Of a stretch of 64,000 nt of DNA, positions 37,701 to 49,723 are shown in pieces (within the stretch, counting starts at the first letter, position 1; every line of letters starts with the position of its first letter). The stretch covers positions 22,217,230-22,281,229 of the forward strand of contig NC_088677.1 in assembly GCF_950023065.1 (NCBI RefSeq), given 5' to 3'. This DNA is from Planococcus citri. Lineage: Eukaryota > Arthropoda > Insecta > Hemiptera > Pseudococcidae. The notes under the pieces were generated by a model. The model worked only from the letters and a program-made list of their open reading frames with translations. It did no database searches and was not told where the DNA came from. Position numbers and translations under genes: made by a program.

Positions 37701-40700
37701 TAAAGTGAATGTCATTCTTTCATCCACTTCTTCCCCATCCCCATAGATATTTTATGGAAAAATTGTTTAATTGGTGAAGACTTGGGATCAAAATTTTGTA
37801 TTTGATCATTGGACGTCAATTTCAAATAGGTACATAAACAGCGACGTAGGTATCTACATAACGAGGAAATGACAAGTGTTAAACAATTAATATCGCGTCA
37901 CACCTCCCTCAGTAAGCAGAAGCAAAAGTATAAATCTCAATTAGGTACCTGCAGCTTATACAATAAAATTATCACAAAGATTACGGTCATGGTATCTGGA
38001 CAAGTTCTTATGTAATGCTTTGGTTTTAACCATAAGCATCGGTGCTGCATTCTGCGATGCAAGTTTATATTCAAACGACACATAAGTATTTCTAGATGTT
38101 ACACAATTTTCCATATTTGAAAATATAGGCGCTTTATGGCTTTTTTGCACAATTTCTTGTTAGATATATATGTATATCTTATCCTACGAATAAATGAACG
38201 TACCTATAAAAATCAAATTCACGTAGGTATAATTAATTTAGCACATCCGTTTTTCAAAGGTACCTAACCTAAAATTTGAAGTTTTCAGTACATCTTTTCA
38301 AAAATAGATCAGGTACCTACCAACTACCTACATTATATTGTACTTATTTAACACTAACTATCGATCTATTATGTTTTTTGTACATATAGAGAATTTGTAT
38401 AGGTACCTAGCATTGTTTTAAACACGACAACAGTGATGCAATGTGCCATTTTTAATTATTATATGTAGGTATTCTTGTCTGCTAAGGTACCTAAGTACCT
38501 ATATCGTGAAAATATTGTAATTACGTCGAAACCATACTGAGCTTAGTTAATTACAACTGGTTTAGGCAAACTTTATAATGAAGCCGGATTATATGCGAGG
38601 TCACTCACATCACAGTTGTGATCAGATGAAAGATACAGTCGTGTCAAAAGTTCATTTCTTGTTATTTTTAGGCATTTGCAGTTCATGTTCATCCTGATAG
38701 GTACTTTCGACTTCTTGAAATGGAATTTCAAATACCTTGTATCTGCTGCTCTAGTTTGCTTTCAAAACTGATATTGCTGATACTACTGGCTCTACTGGCT
38801 CTTGGCTAGCTTGCGGGCAAGCACGGATTGCCTGCTCAGCAATTTAAAACTCATTTTTTTCTATGAAAAATTGAAACAATTTAAATCAGTTTTCACGTTT
38901 TCAACGTTCAAACTTTCTTTTCCAAGTTTTCTTTCACCTTAAGATTTAGTGGGGGGGGGGATTTTCATATATTTTTTTAAAACACGCAGAATTAAAATTT
39001 TTAAAAAACTAATAGGACAGTCGAAAAAATTAAATCTTTTGAATAGCTTTCAGGCAGACTAAAAGGAGAAAGCTGAGCTGAATTTCAGCTTACACGAATC
39101 CGCAAAAATCATCAGCTTTCGATTTTTGGCTTTTAGCTGGCTTTCCAAGTTTCCAACTTTGCTTTCATTTATATTATACTTTTCAGATGTTGATTAATGT
39201 TGCTCATCTGCAGAAATGATGACGAGTGAATTTCTTTCATTTTTTTAAAAATTTTTTTATCAATCCATCAAAATCAATGTGATTGAAAGAAAATTATCAG
39301 CTTTTCATTTTGTAGATACGTATTTAATTTTTTTGAAAAATCGTGCTTCACAGAACACAATTAATTTGAAAATTTTTAATTTTATGGGTAGCGTTTTCAT
39401 TTGTGTAGTGGGATGAACTTAAAATAGATACGTTTTTCAAAATGAAAGGTATTGATGTGAAATTAATTGCATAGGTATTAGATAGGAAGGTACAATCATG
39501 ATTCATGGGGAAAATTAATCATTGATCTTGCGGCTGCTTACTTATTCACAGAAAGTAAAAGCAACAAATGATGCATACAAGCGTTTGAGTTGCCTACCTA
39601 AAACTTTGATAGGTGACCAGTTTGAAACTGTGAACTGAGAAAAATTATTCTATTTTTTTCGCTGAAATTTCATCTTACAAGCTACCGACTACCGATGATG
39701 TTGACATTATTATAAATAAAAAAATTGTCAACAATAAATGAAATTCCAAAATTTTCCTTTTTATATTTATTACGTAGGTACTTCCACTTCTTGGATGAAA
39801 AATAAACAAATAGGTATTCAAAATACCACAATCAAGAAAATACATAGAAATAAAAAAACCACAGTCGTATTTTGTATAACTATTCAAATTTTTGAAGACA
39901 TTGAGATTTCTAGAAAATTCCTCAAGTAGGTATCGTTATGAGAAAATATCAACAGAGCCACGAAAATAAACTTTTCACATACTTAAAGAATAATGTTGTT
40001 TTACTTTTCGGATTATCATTTTTTGAAATTTGGAATTCCTAAAAATGGCAGATGTTCAAGTTTGAAAAATCAGAAGTATAATTTTCTACCATAATTAAAC
40101 TGATTTTATTTAGCTTTTCATATTGATAAATTTTTGAAAGTTTTCGCCCTCGCTTCGCTCGAACTTGGTGAATTTTCTTTTTCAAAATGAGCAATTATTA
40201 AAAAAAAAAAAAAAAAAAAAAAAAACTGTAGGTACCTACTACCTACCTATGGTAAATTTGAAAAATGTCAAGGTCTGAAATATAATTTTTTACCATCGAA
40301 CATTATATTTTTGGCTTCCTAAAATCCTCCCCTCCCCACAAAAAAGGTTAGAAATATTATTTTCTATTTCTATGTACTATCAAAAATAGAATGTTGATTT
40401 GCACACTGGATGATAAATTTTCAAAAACTGAGGTCAACTAACACACAACATTGTTTAAATTTTAAAAAATTTACAGTCAGAAAAATCAACTTCTTATGGA
40501 AAACAATGTTGTTATTTTGTTTTTAGAAGTATAAATTTTCCGCAGTGATGGTAAAACTTTCACATTTCAGTTCAAGTTTTCAATTTTCAGTTTCAGTTTT
40601 TTTTTCATTTTTTTCATTTTATGTTTTCAGTTTTTAGTTTCAGCTTTATTTTTTTTTAGTTTAAGTTTTCAGTTTTGCTTTTTTCAGTTCAAGTTTTCAC

Positions 40701-41399
40701 ACTTTTCACACTTTCAGTTTTCCATTTCAGTTTCAGTTTTCGTCATTTCTTGAGGTTCAAAAAGAAAATAAATGGAAAAAGATGAATTTTTCTTTGCTTT
40801 CATGAATTTTCAATTTTCATACACTAATTTGCTACTTGGCGACAAAAACTTCAAAATTAGTTCAAATTTCAAATTCAAACTCAAAAATTACGAAGAAATA
40901 TGGGAATCTTAATTGCAGTGATGGCAAAACTTTTACATTTCAGTTCAAGTTTTCAGTTTTTAGTTTCAGTTTTATTTTTTTCAGTTCAAATTTTCAGTTT
41001 TCAGATTCAGTTTTTCTCATTTCAGTTCTAGTTTTAGTTTCAGGTTTCAGTTTTCCATCGCCGATTTTCCGAGATGAAAAAATCAATATTTTAGATGCAT
41101 ACCTGACCAAATCAATGGAAAAATTCAAATTTCAAACTTTTTGCTCAAAACCACCGATTTTGAAAATAAATGTGAATTTTTGGGTCATTTTTGTTTGGAA
41201 TTGGCAATTGGAATCTATCGATTTTTGTAGCCTATCTTCAAAATAGAAGGGGCAAAATAAATAATAATTAATTTTCGTTTCGTGGATTTAATATGTGATC
41301 GCCGATCGGGAATTTGGTGGCGGATTAAAAATTAAAATTTGAATTCACCAGACAACTGAGAAGCACTGAATCATGAATGGAAAGAGGACCGAGGAGAGC
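34771..41399. other. Gene-free stretch
   Basis: I see no supportable gene. There are A-runs near 36649, 36851 and 40200 (the last about 26 bases), numerous TAGGTACCTA-type words (36179, 37944, 38260, 38330, 38402, 38484, 40235), a reversed copy of the 'cgccctcgcttcgctcg' word at about 40147, and a 'ttttcag' simple-repeat region. Confidence 0.55.
40544..41062 (+). repeat. (ttttcagtttcag)n low-complexity repeat in two blocks
   Basis: Two blocks begin with the same phrase 'gcagtgatgg(t/c)aaaactt(t)(c/t)acatttcagttcaag' (about 40544 and 40916). Each continues as irregular ttttcag/tttcag/ttcaag repeats. The ~370 bp direct spacing suggests a duplicated unit. The plus-strand open frame at 40836-41246 is Ser/Phe-rich and is explained by the repeat. 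Confidence 0.7.
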
Positions 41400-41407
41400 A
41401 ACACGGG

Positions 41408-41417
41408 CCAATCAGCG
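41408..41417 (+). promoter_or_regulatory. CCAAT box upstream of the THAP gene
   Basis: ccaatcagcg in the context gggccaatcagcgcgc matches the NF-Y consensus well. It lies 0.7 kb before the THAP start codon. A possible 5' untranslated exon with donor 'acaag|taag' follows near 41773. Functional assignment is inference. Confidence 0.4.
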
Positions 41418-42127
41418 CGCATAAAAATGGTGTGTAGCAATCGCATGTGGAAGTCTGGAAGTTGCTTGAAGTAAAGCTCGCTTGAAGGCCTGAAAAAGCT
41501 TTCAAGAATATCATAACTGGTAACACTGCAAAAAATCGTTTCAAAACAAAAATAAATAATAGAACATTTTGTAGAGTGATAAATTGATAATTATTTCGTT
41601 TTCGATTTTAAAAGGAATGTTTTACGAAAAAAAAAAGAAACAAGGGTTACAAAAATCTCCGAACAACGTGCTTGCTCTTGAAGACATTCAACTAATCCTA
41701 ATTTGCCCATACTATTCGTCAGTCAATTGTACAGTCGAGCTGCTGTGATTTTCTCATCTGCTTATTAATCTACAAGTAAGTCGTCGTTTTCTTTCAACAG
41801 TATACAACACCTACGTTAAAATCGCCGGAAAAAGAAAATCAGCTCATGATTGAAATAAGCGAAAGAGTTGCTAGAATATTATAACGAAATAGCTACTGTA
41901 AACGAAGATCAACCAACCTCAATTTCTCCTCAACAGTCATCTGTCAGTAAATTACAAAGTTGTCGAAGTGTTTTTCTTATACTCATCTCTTCCATCGCTT
42001 GGCTGATCTGTTTCAACTCATAAAATGGTATCGTTTTACTATAATCTTCATCACTTGACTGTTTTCTGTGCAGGATTTATGTTACCGTTGAAATTGTGAA
42101 CTTCGGAATCACCGTTCTGCCGTCATA

Positions 42128-43979
42128 ATGAAGTGCTTCGTTTGTGGTCGCAAACCCAAAGTGTTCAGGTAAGTTCTACTATCAAACACTCGCTCATTAT
42201 TGTTCAACGTATCACGTTTTATATTTGGTTTACGTTTATTAGGTGTCCACAAGTTGAAGACGTTCGAAAACTTTGGCTGGACTTTTGCGGAATAAAGAAC
42301 CAGCTTGTGAATGTGCGTTTGTGCTCGATTCATTTCGAAGATAAGTACTTCAAAGAAAACGCCAAACGAGCCAGATTGCTTAGAAATGCCGTACCATCGT
42401 TGAATCCTCCGAGAAATCGAAGTCTTTCGTGTGATAAATTTAAGGGTAAAATGCTTCGGAGAAGACAAATATGTGCATTATGCGGAAACGTCGACAAAGC
42501 AATAAGTTACTTCAGGTAAGTGATTGAATTCTTGATGATGATCGTGCAGATTGATTCCAGAACTCGCAGTATATTTAAAATACGTATTATTGTTTCGAGT
42601 TTGTACTTTCAATGTGTTGTTTTTGCAGCTTCCCACAAAACGAAGAACGCAGAAAGCAGTGGATGGATATCTGCCGCATGCCCGAAATAACCACTACGAG
42701 AAAGCTGTGCGAGAAACATTTCAAAGAAGAAGACATCGTAAAAAGCGTCGATCCTGACAGCAGGACGAAATTACGTTATAACGCCATTCCTACACATAAT
42801 ATCAGACATGTCATCCCGAGTAGTGACAAAATTGCTCAACATTCTGTGATCAAGGTTCCTTCGAAAAAAAACACTAACTCCGGTCGTCGTAAAATTATCG
42901 ACCCAGCACAACTCGTTCATTGCCACATGCCACCGAAAGGCAGTAAAAATATTGCGGTCTCTGTGACTATTCCTCCTTCATACAAAAATACTTATGCTGG
43001 TCGTTGTAAAGTTATCGATCCAGCAAAACTCATTCATAGCCACCTGCCAGCGAAAGGTGGTAAAAATGGCCAATCTTCTGCGAATGTTTCTCCGGATGTT
43101 CGTTCTGAGGATACCAATCCAGTGCAAGTCGTTCAATGCTTCCTTCCAGCCAAAGGTGATAAAAATGGTCAGTCTTCTATGACTGTTGTTCCTCCGAATG
43201 ATGCTAATATCAGTGTTGGTCAAAAAGTAGTCATCAAATATGTCACACAGGTTAGTATGCATTTCATCTTGTGTTATTTTTACTCCAAACGCAGCGGTTA
43301 CATTTCGCTTTTATTACAGGAATACATTAATGAGCTTATCCGGTCGAATAAAGAACACCTTAGCAGAATAAAGCAGCTCGAAGATGAAAATAAAGCTCTT
43401 AAACATAAATTATCAACGATACAAGCCCTAACCCAGACAAATACGACGAATACGACGAAAGTGACAACGTTGAATAACAATAAGGAATCATCAACGATAC
43501 CAGTCCTAAGCCAGATAAATCCGATGACTATGATGAAAGTGACAACGTTGAATAACAATAAGGAATCATTAACGAAACCAGCCCTAATCCAGATGAATCC
43601 GATGAATATGATGAAAGTGACAACGTTGAATAACAACAAGGAATTATCAACGAAACCAGCCCTAATCCAGATAAATCCGATGAATATGATGAAAGTGACA
43701 ACGTTGAATAACAACAAGGTATTATCAAAGACACCAGCCCTAATCCAGATAAATCCGATGACTATGATGAAAGTGACAACGTTGAATAACAATAAAGAAT
43801 CATTAACGAAACCAGCCCTAAGACAGATAATGCCGATGAATATGATGAAAGTGACAACGTTGAATAACAATAAGGAATTATCAACGAAACCAGCCCTAAT
43901 CCAGATAAATCCGACGAATAAGATGAAAGTGACAACGTTGAATAACAATAAGGAAAAAACAAACCATCCTGAAAGCTAG
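42128..43979 (+). CDS. Protein with two THAP zinc fingers, coiled coil and C-terminal repeats
   Basis: Exons by splice sites and phase: 42128-42168, 42243-42515, 42629-43250, 43320-43979, giving 531 aa. The first C2CH THAP finger has ligands C3, C6, C41 and H44 ('CFVCG', 'LCSIHF') and ends in an AVPSL box near residue 65. The second has C91, C94, C132 and H135 ('CALCG', 'LCEKHF') and ends in 'NAIP'. THAP domains are zinc-dependent sequence-specific DNA-binding modules. A Lys/Pro-rich linker follows with three diverged copies of a 'PAKGxKNGQSS' motif. Then comes a heptad-like coiled coil (about 313-345, 'EYINELIRSNKEHLSRIKQL'), usual in THAP proteins for dimerisation. The rest is a 26-residue repeat array. 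The last intron is 69 nt, in frame and stop-free, so retention would add 23 residues. Target genes are unknown. The family arose from P-element-like transposases, but no other transposase part is seen. Confidence 0.88.
43427..43957 (+). repeat. Seven-copy 78 bp coding tandem repeat
   Basis: The word aaagtgacaacgttgaataa starts at 43458 and recurs at exact 78 bp steps through 43926. Each unit encodes 26 residues around 'MMKVTTLNNNKELSTKPALI'. Nucleotide identity between units is high, so expansion is recent. The minus-strand open frame through the array is hydrophobic and simply mirrors it. Confidence 0.95.
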
Positions 43980-44178
43980 CCTAGGTTTAAATCTATTTGT
44001 TTTCTGTCTGAATATGGTAAATTACTGCGTACAGCGCTCTCGGACACTGAATTTTTCAACATGTTTAATTATTAAAATATAATAATTATTGAAATCGGAA
44101 CATTTTAAATGTTATTTAGTATTCTGCTCCCCTTATATGTACCTGAATGTCTTTGTGCTAGAAGGGATTGCCCAGTCA

Positions 44179-44184
44179 AATAAA
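44179..44184 (+). terminator. Polyadenylation signal candidate for the THAP gene
   Basis: aataaa lies 200 nt after the THAP stop codon, on the coding strand and followed by a T/C-rich stretch. It is the first canonical hexamer in the 3' region. Confidence 0.5.
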
Positions 44185-44219
44185 GGTAATTTTCAAGATT
44201 CCCCCTCCCCCTCTCCCAA

Positions 44220-44378
44220 ATGACGAATAAAAATGCAAATGAAAATGAAACTGCGGAAGCGTTGCAATTAGCGAGTCAGATACGTCGCGAGACCAAAAGT
44301 GAGCTTGAAAACATCCTATATCATGAATATTATCTTAGTTTTCAGAAATTCTTCGTACTTAACTCGAGTTTGTTTTAG
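44220..44378 (+). CDS. Small open frame, 52 aa, hypothetical
   Basis: The frame starts at an ATG with A at -3 and begins 'MTNKNANENETAEALQLASQ', a charged, helix-like sequence. A donor-like a|gtgagc inside it (near 44300) and acceptors near 44343 and 44378 would allow splicing. Nearby frames such as 'EEYDLNEREFQRALDC' (about 44465-44515) look protein-like and could be further exons. No homology is recognised. It may be a small spliced gene, the 3' part of the THAP transcript, or chance. Confidence 0.3.
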   Translation: MTNKNANENETAEALQLASQIRRETKSELENILYHEYYLSFQKFFVLNSSLF

Positions 44379-45933
44379 GATTACGATTTACGGGAGCTGT
44401 AAAAATGCCAAAAACTGGACCTTTATGGCTGTGACTTTAGAACGAACGAATAAATTTTGCATCAAGAAGAGTACGATCTAAACGAACGCGAATTTCAACG
44501 AGCCCTGGATTGCTAACCTACGGATTGGTTCGTGATCAATCTTGGAAAATAATACTCATTCATTGTATTGAGTTTCTTCACCTTTCATGTGTGTTAATTT
44601 CTTTTGTTTTATTACGTTGGATCTTAGCGTTGATTATTTTTCCTCGTTACTTTTCTCCAGTGATTCGATTTTTTCCAAAGTTTTTGGAACTCATTTTCTC
44701 TTACACTGGTTTGAAAGAATTTTATTTATTCTTCTGCGCATTCGTTTTGGTTTTTTGTTCGAGCTTCCGTTATTTTTATCTTTGATGCGATGATTAATTA
44801 AATACGTTTTTATGATTTCGTTACTAATATCTACTACTTCTCTTCCTGTTGATTTTTTTTTGTAGTCAGTGTTCCCTTATTTCATTCCTTTGTTTTTTGA
44901 CTTTTTTTCATCATTTTATTTTTATTGGCAAGAGTTAGGCTTTTTTAGAAACCGTATTGTTTATTCATGTGTTGAAAATCTCGCATTGTGATTTATGTTG
45001 TGAGATGAATCAAGTAGAGTTACACAATTATTTTATTTGCGTAATAAATTTTAACAAGTTTTAATTTAATTTTAAATTAGATCTCTGGATAGAATTTTGA
45101 AACGAGATTGCTCAAAAAATGTTTTTGTCGAAATATTTGAATCTTGTCATAAATTTCTAACTCATTTTGATTGGTCGCGAGGTCAATTTTAGAAATTGTA
45201 CGATTCATTTTTACTCAATTTTCATTGGGGGAGGGGGGGGGAGCGATATAAAATTTGACTTCTTCTGTAAATCAATCAACAAAACCATTTCTAATGCACG
45301 AGACAATTAAAAAAATAATAATTTATTAATATAAAAAATTGGAAAAAAAATGGTGCTAAAATCACTTCAAAAATTGACAATTATAATAAGCTCATTATTA
45401 GAAACTTAAAATAGGTAATAATAAACTTGTTCACGATCACAGGTAAAAATCACACGATTGCTTTCTTTTTTTTCTAATAAACTAAACTTCTGGAGTATAA
45501 AAATAGCTGAAAAAAAATGAATAAAAACTATAAAATAAACGTATAAAATTATGATAATCGTTGGGCTGAGATCTTTAGACAGGATAAATCATCTCCAAGG
45601 TTTACGATTCGAACGCGGCATCGAGTATTTGTGCGAAAATGACATTGTAGCTGTAAGTGGTCTTCTTTGACTAGGTAGTGTATTGTTGGACGAATCTAAG
45701 AGAAATGATTCAACATTAGTTCAAAGAAAAAATTCGAATCTACGAAGAAAGAGCTCGGATCATTTTTGAATGGATATTTTACCCGAACGGACGGAAGATG
45801 CTGATTTGCAACGTTTTCTGGATCTTTTTCGATCATCGGGTGGAAGTGAACTGGTTCTGAAACCGAACAGACGTTTTAGCTTTTTCAGTAAACAAATTAT
45901 ATTGTAGATATTTGAGCATTAAAACTTGAAACG
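44379..45933. other. Intergenic and 3' untranslated sequence
   Basis: This T-rich stretch lies between the convergent THAP and CP110-like genes. Hydrophobic plus-strand open frames at about 44510-44790 follow base composition. A minus-strand aataaa (tttatt at about 45322) could end the CP110-like transcript. 45231-45241 is a G run. Confidence 0.5.
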
Positions 45934-47786
45934 TTACAATTTTCGTTGCAAAGATCGTCTAGTAGCTTCTGATAATGGAAGAGGTGTATTCGTACGTCTA
46001 GATTCTCTTTTTTTCTTCTCCCTATCTTCGGCTATAATGGCCAATCTCTCTTTGACCGGAAGTGAGAAAATATCGTTCAGTTCGTTACAAGCAGTCGTCA
46101 ACTGAAACCAAACCATATAACCCAATCAGTACAAAATATCACGTTAATGAGAAGAAAAACGAAAAACCGATCATTTACCTGTTGTAACAGCCTGTTCTGT
46201 AAATCCAACTCAGATAATCCAAGATTGGTTTCATTTTGAAGAGATACAGCCGTAACTAAACAATCTTTAATGGTTTGTACGAGTAAAACGACCTTGCTCG
46301 TTTTAAAAAGCCGTCTAGTGAAATAGCCACGAACACCAGCTTGTATTTTACTGGCAGCTTGATGCCTTCTGTGAATCGGAGATTGACCGGAAGTGGATCG
46401 TTTCTTAGGCGATGACGACGAATTAGGAATAGGTAGTAACTGAGTGGAGATCGATTCGTCTAAAACGATGCTTTTATTAGGTGATTTGTGGTGAGAATAG
46501 ACCGCCAACGGGGTCGAAGGAGGAGACACGTTGACGCAACTCGAAGGTCGAGAAATTTTCAAGAATTGTTCCTTCAACATGTCGTGCTCTCGTTGCTGTA
46601 CTTGCAAAAGTTGGGCTAACTGTTGCCTGTGTTTCAGTTTAAGTTGTTCGTGAAAGTACGTAAAAGCTTCTTGTTCAGCTTCGCCGCCGCACTCGATTGA
46701 CTTTTTATTATCCACCGATGGCATGAATTTCCCCAAACTGACGCTGCTACAGTTTGAAAATGTACCGACGCTTTCACGACCGATATCCGTATCTCGTGAC
46801 CGGAAGCTGATATCGAGTAAGTTGAAATCTTTGGCGAAACTATCGTTAGCGTTGAATGGAACCGGGCTTTTAGTAGGAGTGATATCGTTTTCAGTCAACT
46901 GTTGTTCGATTTTATCGACGTATTCGGTATCTTCATCGTTCGATACATAAGTATCGTGATAGACTGAACCGTCGTCTTCTGATTGCGACGACGAACGTTT
47001 GACCATTCTCGATGGACTGACGTAGTTGCTATTTGGCAAAGAAGTCGATTGGGTTAATGTTTCTCCGGGTTTACTCGAAGGTAGATGAACAGCCCATAAG
47101 CTTCGACGAGTTTTCTCTTTCAAACATTCGGTTCCGGATGCCTGTTCGGCCATAGTTGGTGTACCGAGCTCGGTATCGGTGAAAATATCCTGCGATTGAT
47201 CGTTATCTTGTTGTTTTTCCTGCAGAGATCGAATGAAAGCCAACAGTACCGGACTGGGAGTCTCCAGAGTGTACGAATTACTCCTCTCTCGAGTACTCGA
47301 TAAGTTATTTTCAGCCAAAGTGAACGAATCACCACGTTCGTCGAAAGTATTCGATACGTTAGTTTCAGCAAAGGTGAACGAATCACTAGGTTCGTGCGAA
47401 GCATCATCACTATCAGAACCGTCGAGATCGAGATGTTCTAATTCTACACCGTCTAGATCGTCGGTTTTCATATCATCCAACGGATCCATTCTCGATACAA
47501 GTTCTTTTTCCGTAGGTAGACTTTCAGACGAACTGGTGACTCCGGTATCACTGCTGGTATCTTGTGATTTGAAACGGTTCTGTAATGAAACAGCTAGCTG
47601 ACGATAATATCGCATTTCTTCTCGTCGACACTCGTCCAACTGCAAATAGGTGATATGAATTAATAATTTATGATCGAGGTAAGAACAAACACATCGACTT
47701 ATCGTACGATTACTTACCAAGGGTGGAATGATCGGAGAATTACCGATTTTAATACAAGAAACGTAGGTACCCAGGTATAGTTCCAT
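45934..47786 (-). CDS. Cp110: CP110-like centriolar coiled-coil protein
   Basis: Three coding exons (47718-47786, 46179-47639, 45934-46101; all junctions phase 0) give 565 aa. In the known family, CP110 caps the distal end of centrioles with CEP97, controls centriole length, blocks ciliogenesis and binds calmodulin. Seen here: an N-terminal 'IKIGNSPIIPPL' block similar to the vertebrate 'IRFHGVAILSPLL'; a long acidic Ser/Thr-rich middle; a Gln/Glu/Lys coiled coil at about 345-385 ('LKHRQQLAQLLQVQQREHDM'); a textbook IQ motif from residue 455 ('IQAGVRGYFTRR'); and a C-terminal 'PLSEATRRSLQRK' matching the human 'ALSAATQKSLDRK'. It is shorter than the ~1000 aa human protein, as expected for insects. 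The start is the first ATG upstream of a good donor. Neighbours are unrelated. Confidence 0.87.
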
Positions 47787-48050
47787 TTTGGAGTTCGTTG
47801 ACGAATAATCAGCCCAGCTGAATGCATACGTACGATGAATGAACTAAGCTAATGACTTCGTTAGCATTCAATGATAACTATGGCAACACGTAAAACACAT
47901 TTTTTGAACGTAACGAGACGTGAATTTAAACACTTCATCGTTCGCAGTTATCACCAAATTTATTTGCAATATTTTACATGCTTCGTGATTTTTTTATGAA
48001 TGTAGTTTTCCCTCTAAAAATTATCAGTGCTAATGGCGAGCAACTTCCAC

Positions 48051-49518
48051 ATAGAGCATTGTCATATGGCGCAATGCGGGATAGTTTACCCTAGCGCCTG
48101 TGCCAAGGGATGACAACTTGGCCGGCACTACTATAGACGCATACGATTTCTCATGTAAAAAATGCAATTTTTTCGATTGTATGCGAGTTCGGGTGAACTT
48201 TCATGTAGTCTCAAATTAAAGACAATAAAATTCTGTATCGATTGATCTTAAATTTTCATCATTTCGCGTAAAAATAACGATTTTATGAATACTTCTATTT
48301 TACTGATTTTCGAATACTACGTACGTCATCTTTAAACAATAAACTACTCGAAATTTTCAATGAGCACATATGTGTTTTGAATGATTAAAATGTTCAGAAT
48401 TTTATCCTCTTTAAAATGAGTTTTTCCCGAAAGCTCTACCTTTTACCGTTAAAAAGTTCTCGAAGCTTTAAGTTGCAAAAACCAGCTGCAGGCAGTAATT
48501 ATTGAACTTTGAACTAAAATTAATCGAAATATTCAGTGAACACATAGGTATTTTAATGCAGAAAATTGTTTGTAATTTTATTTTCTTTAAAATGGGGGTT
48601 TCCCGAAAGCTCTGCCTTTTACCGTTCAAAAGTTCTTGAAGATCAAAGTTGCCAAAAGTTGTCACTGATCAATACCAAAGTGAACTGATAGGTATTATAG
48701 GTAGGTACTTACTCAGTGATGATACAATTTGACCACTTTCGGCAACTTTGATCTTCCAGAGTTTTTGAATGGTAAAAGATAGAGCTTTTGGTACAAATAA
48801 GTAGGATAAAATTACGAACGTTTTGTTGTTTGTATTAAAATACCTATGTGTTCGCTGAAAATTTCGGTTAATTTCAGTTCAAAGTTCAATACTTATACTG
48901 CTCGCAGCTGGTTTTCGCCTTGTTTTTGCAACTTCAAGCTTCGAGAACTTATGAACGGTAAAAGGCAGAGCTTTCGGGAAACCCCCATTTTAAAGAAAAT
49001 AAAATTACAAACAATTTTCTGCATTAAAATACCTATGTGTTCACTGAATATTTCGATTAATTTTAGTTCAAAGTTCAATGATTACTGCCTGCAGCTGGTT
49101 TTTGCAACTTAAAGCTTCGAGAACTTTTTAACGGTAAAAGGTAGAGCTTTCGGGAAAAACTCATTTTAAAGAGGATAAAATTCTGAACATTTTAATCATT
49201 CAAAACACATATGTGCTCATTGAAAATTTCGAGTAGTTTATAGTTTAAAGATGACGTACGTACTATTCAAAAATCAGTAAAATAGAAGTATTCATAAAAT
49301 CGTTATTTTTACGCGAAATGATGAAAATTTAAGATCAATCGATACAGAATTTTATTGCCTTTAATTTGAGACTACATGGAAGTTCACCAGAACCCGCGTA
49401 CAATCGAAAAAATTGCATTTTTTACATGAGAAATCGTATGCGTCTATAGTAGTGCCGGCCAAGTTGTCATCCCGTGGCACAGGCGCTAGGGTATGCAGCA
49501 ATTTTGTAAATGCTCTAT
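48051..49518. repeat. 1.4 kb imperfect palindrome / foldback element
   Basis: The outer words atagagcatt and aatgctctat are inverted. The strong inverted match then runs from accctagcgcctgtgcc (48088) to its complement ending at 49492 and continues inward for over 350 bp per arm. Each arm also carries a roughly 190 bp sub-repeat containing cccgaaagctct and ttttaccgtt, present twice on the left and twice or more on the right, so arms can pair in more than one register. No coding capacity was found. It lies between the CP110-like promoter and the small coiled-coil gene. Confidence 0.88.
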
Positions 49519-49550
49519 ACGATCTTATTAAGGCAATATACAACATGGGT

Positions 49551-49575
49551 ATACTCATCCGCCATCTTGTTCCTG
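49551..49575 (+). promoter_or_regulatory. Upstream member of a 25 bp inverted pair with ccatcttg core
   Basis: The 25 bp segment containing ccgccatcttgttcctg matches the reverse complement of 50583-50607 with one mismatch. The caagatggcg core resembles the YY1/Pho motif common in animal promoters. It lies about 150 nt before the start of the small coiled-coil gene. Confidence 0.5.
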
Positions 49576-49723
49576 TTGATAATGTTATCTGAGTTTTGTT
49601 TTATCAACACTTTTCACTGCTAAATTTGAGTTAGAATTTCAAATAATTTCGTAAATAATTCTACATAATATACTGGTGGAGTGAAGTTCATTAAAATAAT
49701 ATTATATCTTTCGTTTAATTATT

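Noticed and set aside
42109..42468. 119-codon minus-strand frame opposite the THAP exons
   Set aside because: It is antisense to two well-supported exons with THAP ligands, and has no protein features of its own.
43298..43948. 216-codon minus-strand open frame with repeated hydrophobic segments
   Set aside because: It is the exact mirror of the 78 bp THAP repeat array. The repeat length is a multiple of three, so any frame free of stops in one unit stays open throughout.
44510..44793. Overlapping hydrophobic plus-strand frames that look like membrane proteins
   Set aside because: The T-rich sequence gives Phe/Leu/Ile in any frame. They lack a credible ATG and sit in intergenic DNA.
47120..47601. 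Open frames on either strand overlapping the CP110-like middle exon
   Set aside because: The CP110 frame is long, matches the family at both ends and has valid splice sites. The others are frame shadows.
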